64,000 bases of DNA, taken from assembly GCF_030519655.1 (NCBI RefSeq), contig NZ_JAUMIT010000005.1, forward strand, positions 268,542 to 332,541, given 5' to 3'. Shown here one piece after another: positions 60,723 through 64,000 of this stretch. How positions within the stretch are numbered: position 1 is the stretch's first letter; the number at the start of each line of letters is the position of its first letter. Below the pieces are notes generated by a model. The model ran no database searches and was not told the origin of the DNA. It worked only from the letters and a program-made list of their open reading frames with translations. The stretch comes from Wenyingzhuangia gilva. GTDB taxonomy: Bacteria > Bacteroidota > Bacteroidia > Flavobacteriales > Flavobacteriaceae. Made by a program: the position numbers and the translations under genes.

Positions 60723-62933
60723 ATGCCAGTAAAAAAAGTAAATAATTTTATGGAAACACTTCCTCAGAATATCTTTTCTGGATTTGTGGTTTCGTTAATT
60801 GCATTGCCTTTAGGTTTAGGTTTGGCATTGGCATCAGAAGCTCCACCTATATCGGGTATTATTGCAGCTGTTGTTGGTGGAATTATAGTTTCTATTTTTG
60901 GTGGATCAAAAGTGACTATTACAGGGCCTGGAAATGGATTGGTTGTAGTTTTACTAACTTCCATTACAACTTTAGGAGGTGGCGATTTGCAATTAGGATA
61001 TATGTATACACTTGCTGCTATTGTGTGCTCTGGTGTTATTATGATTTTATTGGGTTTTTTAAGATTAGGAATTTTAAGTGATTTTTTTCCATCAACTGCC
61101 ATACAAGGAATGTTGGCAGCTATTGGAGTAGGAATTTTTGCCAAACAATTTCATGTGATGTTGGGTAATACGCATGAAGATGGTGGCTTGGTTGAATTAC
61201 TTATAGAAATTCCAAAAACCATACAACATTTTATAACGACCAATGATCATAACTTTTTTTATGCAGGAATAGCAGGTTTGGTCAGCTTGGCCATCATGGT
61301 TTTTCATGCCAAAATTAGAAATAAATATTTTCAGTTGATCCCTGCTCCTATGTGGATTGTTTTTTTTGCGGTTGGAATGAGTTATTATTATCAACTTGTT
61401 TTAAAACAAGAACATCCCATTGATGAAGAATGGTTAATTCGCATTCCAGAAGATGTGTTTTCAAGTCTTGCTTTTCCAAATTTTAATATCATTTATAAAT
61501 TTGAATTTTTAGCAGCAGTAGTTTCCATTACATTAATAGCAAGCATAGAATCTCTATTGAGTATAAAAGCGGTGGATTTGTTAGACCCTTTAAAAAGAAG
61601 ATCAAATGTTAATAGAGATTTAAAAGCTTTGGGATTGGCAACTATGGTGAGTGGATTTTTAGGCGGTTTAAATGTAGTTACTGTTATTGCAAGGAGTTCT
61701 GTAAATGTAAATAACAACGCAACTAATAGAACATCTAATTTTTTTCATGCTGTTTTTTTATTAGTGTTTTTGTTGTTATTTCAAAAGCAATTACACATGA
61801 TTCCTATGTCGGCTTTGGCAGCTATATTGGTATATACGGGTTATAGATTAGCGGCTCCGTCAAACTTACTCTCGGTAAGTAGGGTAGGAAAAGATCAGTT
61901 AATCATTTTCATCATTACTTTATTAACAACTATTTTTACGAGTCTGATTATGGGGATTCTTGCGGGAATTCTAGCAACATTTATAGCACATGTTATGATG
62001 AATAAAGACATCGTGTTGTTTTTTAGAAATATTTTAAAACCAAATGTTTTAATGTTTAAAGAAACAGACGGAAGTTATTATGTAAGTGTTAAGAGTTTTA
62101 GTTCGTTTTTAAATTTTTTTAGGTTAAAAAATAAACTGAATTTAATTCCAGAAACAGAAAATGTAGTCGTCGATTTTTCTAGATGTAGATTTGTTGACAA
62201 TACTGTAATGGAAAATATGAATACTTATGTAGAAAAATTTGAAGCCAAATATGGAAATTTAGAAGTTGTTGGGTTAGATTTGCACGGTACAGAAACAACA
62301 CATCCTTTTGCTTCAAGAAGAATGATACAAAGATCTTTAAAAACAAAAGGTTTTAGTTTAACCAAACGTCAAACCAATTTAGAAATTGTAGCAAAAGATT
62401 TTGGTTGGAAATACATTCCATACACAGAAGAATCTATTGGGTTGATGTCTGAGTTTACTTATTTTAAGACAAGACAAATTCAGGCAACTAAAAATTTATT
62501 ACAAAACAAAAATGATACATTATTTGATGTTGTTTTTACAGAGGGAGCTTTTATTGCCCGTCAATTAATAAGATCCACCATGTTTCACATCACTATGGAA
62601 CATCAAATTCCAGAATTCACCTTAGATAAAGAAGGTTTGTTCGAGTTTGTAAAACAATACACAGAATTTTCTGATATTGAAATTCCAAACCATTCAGATT
62701 TTGATAAAAGATTTTATTTGTCAGGAACCAATAAAGAAGAAGTTTTAAAATTCTTTACAGATGATGTTATTTTGTTTTTAGAAAGCAATAATTATTATCA
62801 TATAGAATCAAATAAACAAGGATTGTTAATTTTTAAGAAAGAAAGATTGGCAAGTGTTAAAGAAGTAAAAGCAATGATAGATTTTGGATTGCGTTTTGAA
62901 AAATTAATAAAAGAGAAATATGCTAGGGCTTAA
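60723..62933 (+). CDS. SulP family anion transporter
   Basis: The 736-aa protein (ATG 60723) has about eleven to twelve membrane segments in residues 10-435: SGFVVSLIALPLGLGLALAS and VTITGPGNGLVVVLL are the typical SulP start. A STAS-like region follows (about 478-525, VVVDFSRCRFVDNTVMEN), then a C-terminal domain of some 190 residues that I do not recognise. It may move sulfate or bicarbonate. It overlaps the miaE gene by 14 bp. The frame begins five codons earlier at a TTG inside the usp stop. Confidence 0.87.
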   Translation: MPVKKVNNFMETLPQNIFSGFVVSLIALPLGLGLALASEAPPISGIIAAVVGGIIVSIFGGSKVTITGPGNGLVVVLLTSITTLGGGDLQLGYMYTLAAIVCSGVIMILLGFLRLGILSDFFPSTAIQGMLAAIGVGIFAKQFHVMLGNTHEDGGLVELLIEIPKTIQHFITTNDHNFFYAGIAGLVSLAIMVFHAKIRNKYFQLIPAPMWIVFFAVGMSYYYQLVLKQEHPIDEEWLIRIPEDVFSSLAFPNFNIIYKFEFLAAVVSITLIASIESLLSIKAVDLLDPLKRRSNVNRDLKALGLATMVSGFLGGLNVVTVIARSSVNVNNNATNRTSNFFHAVFLLVFLLLFQKQLHMIPMSALAAILVYTGYRLAAPSNLLSVSRVGKDQLIIFIITLLTTIFTSLIMGILAGILATFIAHVMMNKDIVLFFRNILKPNVLMFKETDGSYYVSVKSFSSFLNFFRLKNKLNLIPETENVVVDFSRCRFVDNTVMENMNTYVEKFEAKYGNLEVVGLDLHGTETTHPFASRRMIQRSLKTKGFSLTKRQTNLEIVAKDFGWKYIPYTEESIGLMSEFTYFKTRQIQATKNLLQNKNDTLFDVVFTEGAFIARQLIRSTMFHITMEHQIPEFTLDKEGLFEFVKQYTEFSDIEIPNHSDFDKRFYLSGTNKEEVLKFFTDDVILFLESNNYYHIESNKQGLLIFKKERLASVKEVKAMIDFGLRFEKLIKEKYARA

Positions 62934-63501
62934 ATTACCAACAGACCCAAGATGGGTAAATATTGCAGAAAAAAATATTGATGAAATTTTAATAGATCAT
63001 GCACATTGCGAACAAAAAGCAGCATCAACAGCTATTTCATTAATTGTAAGTTTTCCAGAATACACAGATTTGGTTACAGAAATGATTGCCTTGGTAAAAG
63101 AGGAAATGAGTCATTTTAAATTGGTTCACGATAGACTTATTAAGAAAGGAGTGGTTTTGGGTAGAGATAGAAAGGATGAATATGTAATGGATTTGATTAA
63201 ATTCTTTCCAAAAGGAGGGAGTAGAACTACTCAATTGGTCCATCGTCTTTTATATGCAGCATTAATCGAGGCAAGAAGTTGTGAAAGATTTCGTTTGTTA
63301 TCAGAAAATTTAGAAGATAAAGAATTGGCTAAATTTTATAGAGACTTAATGGTTTCTGAAGCCAATCATTATACTTTGTTTTTAAATTTTGCACGTCAAT
63401 ATGGAGACAGAACTGAGGTTGATGAAAAATGGCAAGCTTTATTAGAGTATGAAGCCAAATTGATGAAAGGACTAGGAACCAAAGAATCTATACACGGGTA
63501 A
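62920..63501 (+). CDS. miaE: tRNA-(ms2io6A)-hydroxylase
   Basis: The 193-aa diiron protein hydroxylates the isopentenyl group of ms2i6A37 in tRNA. The carboxylate/His ligands can be seen in IDEILIDHAHCEQKAA, EEMSHFKLVH, AALIEARSCERFRLL and VSEANHYTLF. Length fits MiaE. The gene overlaps the SulP stop by 14 bp, so it is translated from the same mRNA. The presence implies MiaA and MiaB elsewhere. Confidence 0.92.
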   Translation: MLGLKLPTDPRWVNIAEKNIDEILIDHAHCEQKAASTAISLIVSFPEYTDLVTEMIALVKEEMSHFKLVHDRLIKKGVVLGRDRKDEYVMDLIKFFPKGGSRTTQLVHRLLYAALIEARSCERFRLLSENLEDKELAKFYRDLMVSEANHYTLFLNFARQYGDRTEVDEKWQALLEYEAKLMKGLGTKESIHG

Positions 63502-63502
63502 C

Positions 63503-63943
63503 ATGTTCAGTAGAGAAGAGTCAGCAAAAATCAGAAAAGAATTTTGGGTTAGTTACGGAAAGTCCTTTCCCAGAAAATGGCTTTTGTACAATACAAAGAT
63601 CAAAGATTTTGGATTTAAGTTTGTTGCTGATAGAAAAACTGCAGAAGTAACTTTAGATATTGAGTCTTCTGATGAGATACAAAGAGAACTTTTATTTGAT
63701 CAAATACTTTCTTTAAAAAAGATTATTGAGTCAGAATATTTACCAGAAGTTATTTTTGATAAAGAGTATACTTTAGAAAATGGCAAGTTAATCAGTCGTA
63801 TATATATAGTGCATCAAAAAAAGTTTAGCATACATAATAAAGACACTTGGGCAGATTGTTATGCTTTCTTCAATCGTACAATGCCAAAATTCGAATTATT
63901 TTGGGATGAATACGAAGATTACATTCGCCAGGCTGTGATTTAA
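63503..63943 (+). CDS. DUF4268 family protein
   Basis: The 146-aa protein begins MFSREESAKIRKEFWVSYGK and has the DUF4268 pattern with W/F-rich strands (KIKDFGFKFVADRKTAEVTL, WADCYAFF, FELFWDEYEDYI). The function is unknown; relatives resemble restriction-related or nuclease-adjacent folds. It starts one base after the miaE stop region (gap 1 bp). Confidence 0.75.
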   Translation: MFSREESAKIRKEFWVSYGKSFPRKWLLYNTKIKDFGFKFVADRKTAEVTLDIESSDEIQRELLFDQILSLKKIIESEYLPEVIFDKEYTLENGKLISRIYIVHQKKFSIHNKDTWADCYAFFNRTMPKFELFWDEYEDYIRQAVI

Positions 63944-64000
63944 AATAAAAAAGGAGACTAATATAGTAGATCTCTTTTTTGTTTTATGGAGGATTATATG

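Noticed and set aside
62620..62640. Fifth LytTR-type site (TTCACCTTAG) in the SulP gene
   Set aside because: It is inside a coding region, lacks a matching second half-site at the 12-bp spacing and has no -7 box at 26 bp.
63986..64000. Start of a further gene at the right edge (ATG 63986)
   Set aside because: Only five codons are visible before the window ends, too little to support a gene.

Overview
This window is AT-rich chromosomal DNA from a member of Bacteroidota, most likely a marine Flavobacteriaceae. Signs are the TAnnTTTG/TTTG promoters, few Shine-Dalgarno sequences, Bacteroidota-specific neighbours (DUF4295 after rpmB-rpmG, YaiO-type barrel, an ExbB with signal peptide) and an arsenosugar locus. 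I saw no insertion sequence, phage gene, CRISPR array or rRNA. One tRNA with anticodon CAU is present.

Layout. 1-2.0 kb: the N-terminal part of a TetR regulator divergent from a polyprenyl diphosphate synthase, a tRNA and a 53-codon gene. 2.3-8.1 kb: a seven-gene signalling operon (receiver, H-NOX, PAS kinase, FIST/NosP-like protein, second kinase, Hpt, LytTR response regulator), read as a nitric-oxide-responsive phosphorelay with two different sensors. 8.1-20.2 kb: a surface-polysaccharide region (YaiO-type TPR/barrel protein, flippase, GT4, GH5-like, Ig-like, a large PTPS-related membrane protein, GT2, and a tiny PID-CTERM-like protein). Four plus-strand units here share the same control element: two 9-bp half-sites 12 bp apart, then a -7-like box 26 bp further on. 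This has the geometry of a LytTR operator, so the LytTR regulator of the neighbouring operon is a natural candidate to act on them.

20.2-32.1 kb: housekeeping genes: ribE, pdxA, the yceD-rpmF-fabH-accB-accC fatty-acid cluster, an asparaginase, an ExbB/ExbD operon, eno, an acetyltransferase and sodB. 32.4-45.4 kb: a long minus-strand run: DUF547, an AhpD-like protein, ArsS, a TIGR04282-type transferase, a nucleoside phosphorylase and ArsM (arsenosugar synthesis), then a GH10 protein, an FAD oxidoreductase, a 4Fe-4S membrane protein and three glycan-assembly glycosyltransferases.

45.5-64 kb: mostly core genes: yhhQ, fabD, a cupin, a U32 peptidase-like protein, menB, purU, a FAH-family protein, cinA, rpmB-rpmG-DUF4295, ftsY, rimO, dnaX, a UspA-like protein, a SulP transporter, miaE and a DUF4268 protein. 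Two items stand out. Between rimO and dnaX lies a promoter-to-terminator unit of about 144 nt with two hairpins showing the same UUAGGGGUAG loop, a candidate small RNA. The dnaX frame is split at a run of ten A residues, which suggests gamma/tau production by slippage. Seven short intergenic elements made of 7-8 bp periodic, imperfect inverted repeats are scattered between co-directional genes from 37 to 57 kb.
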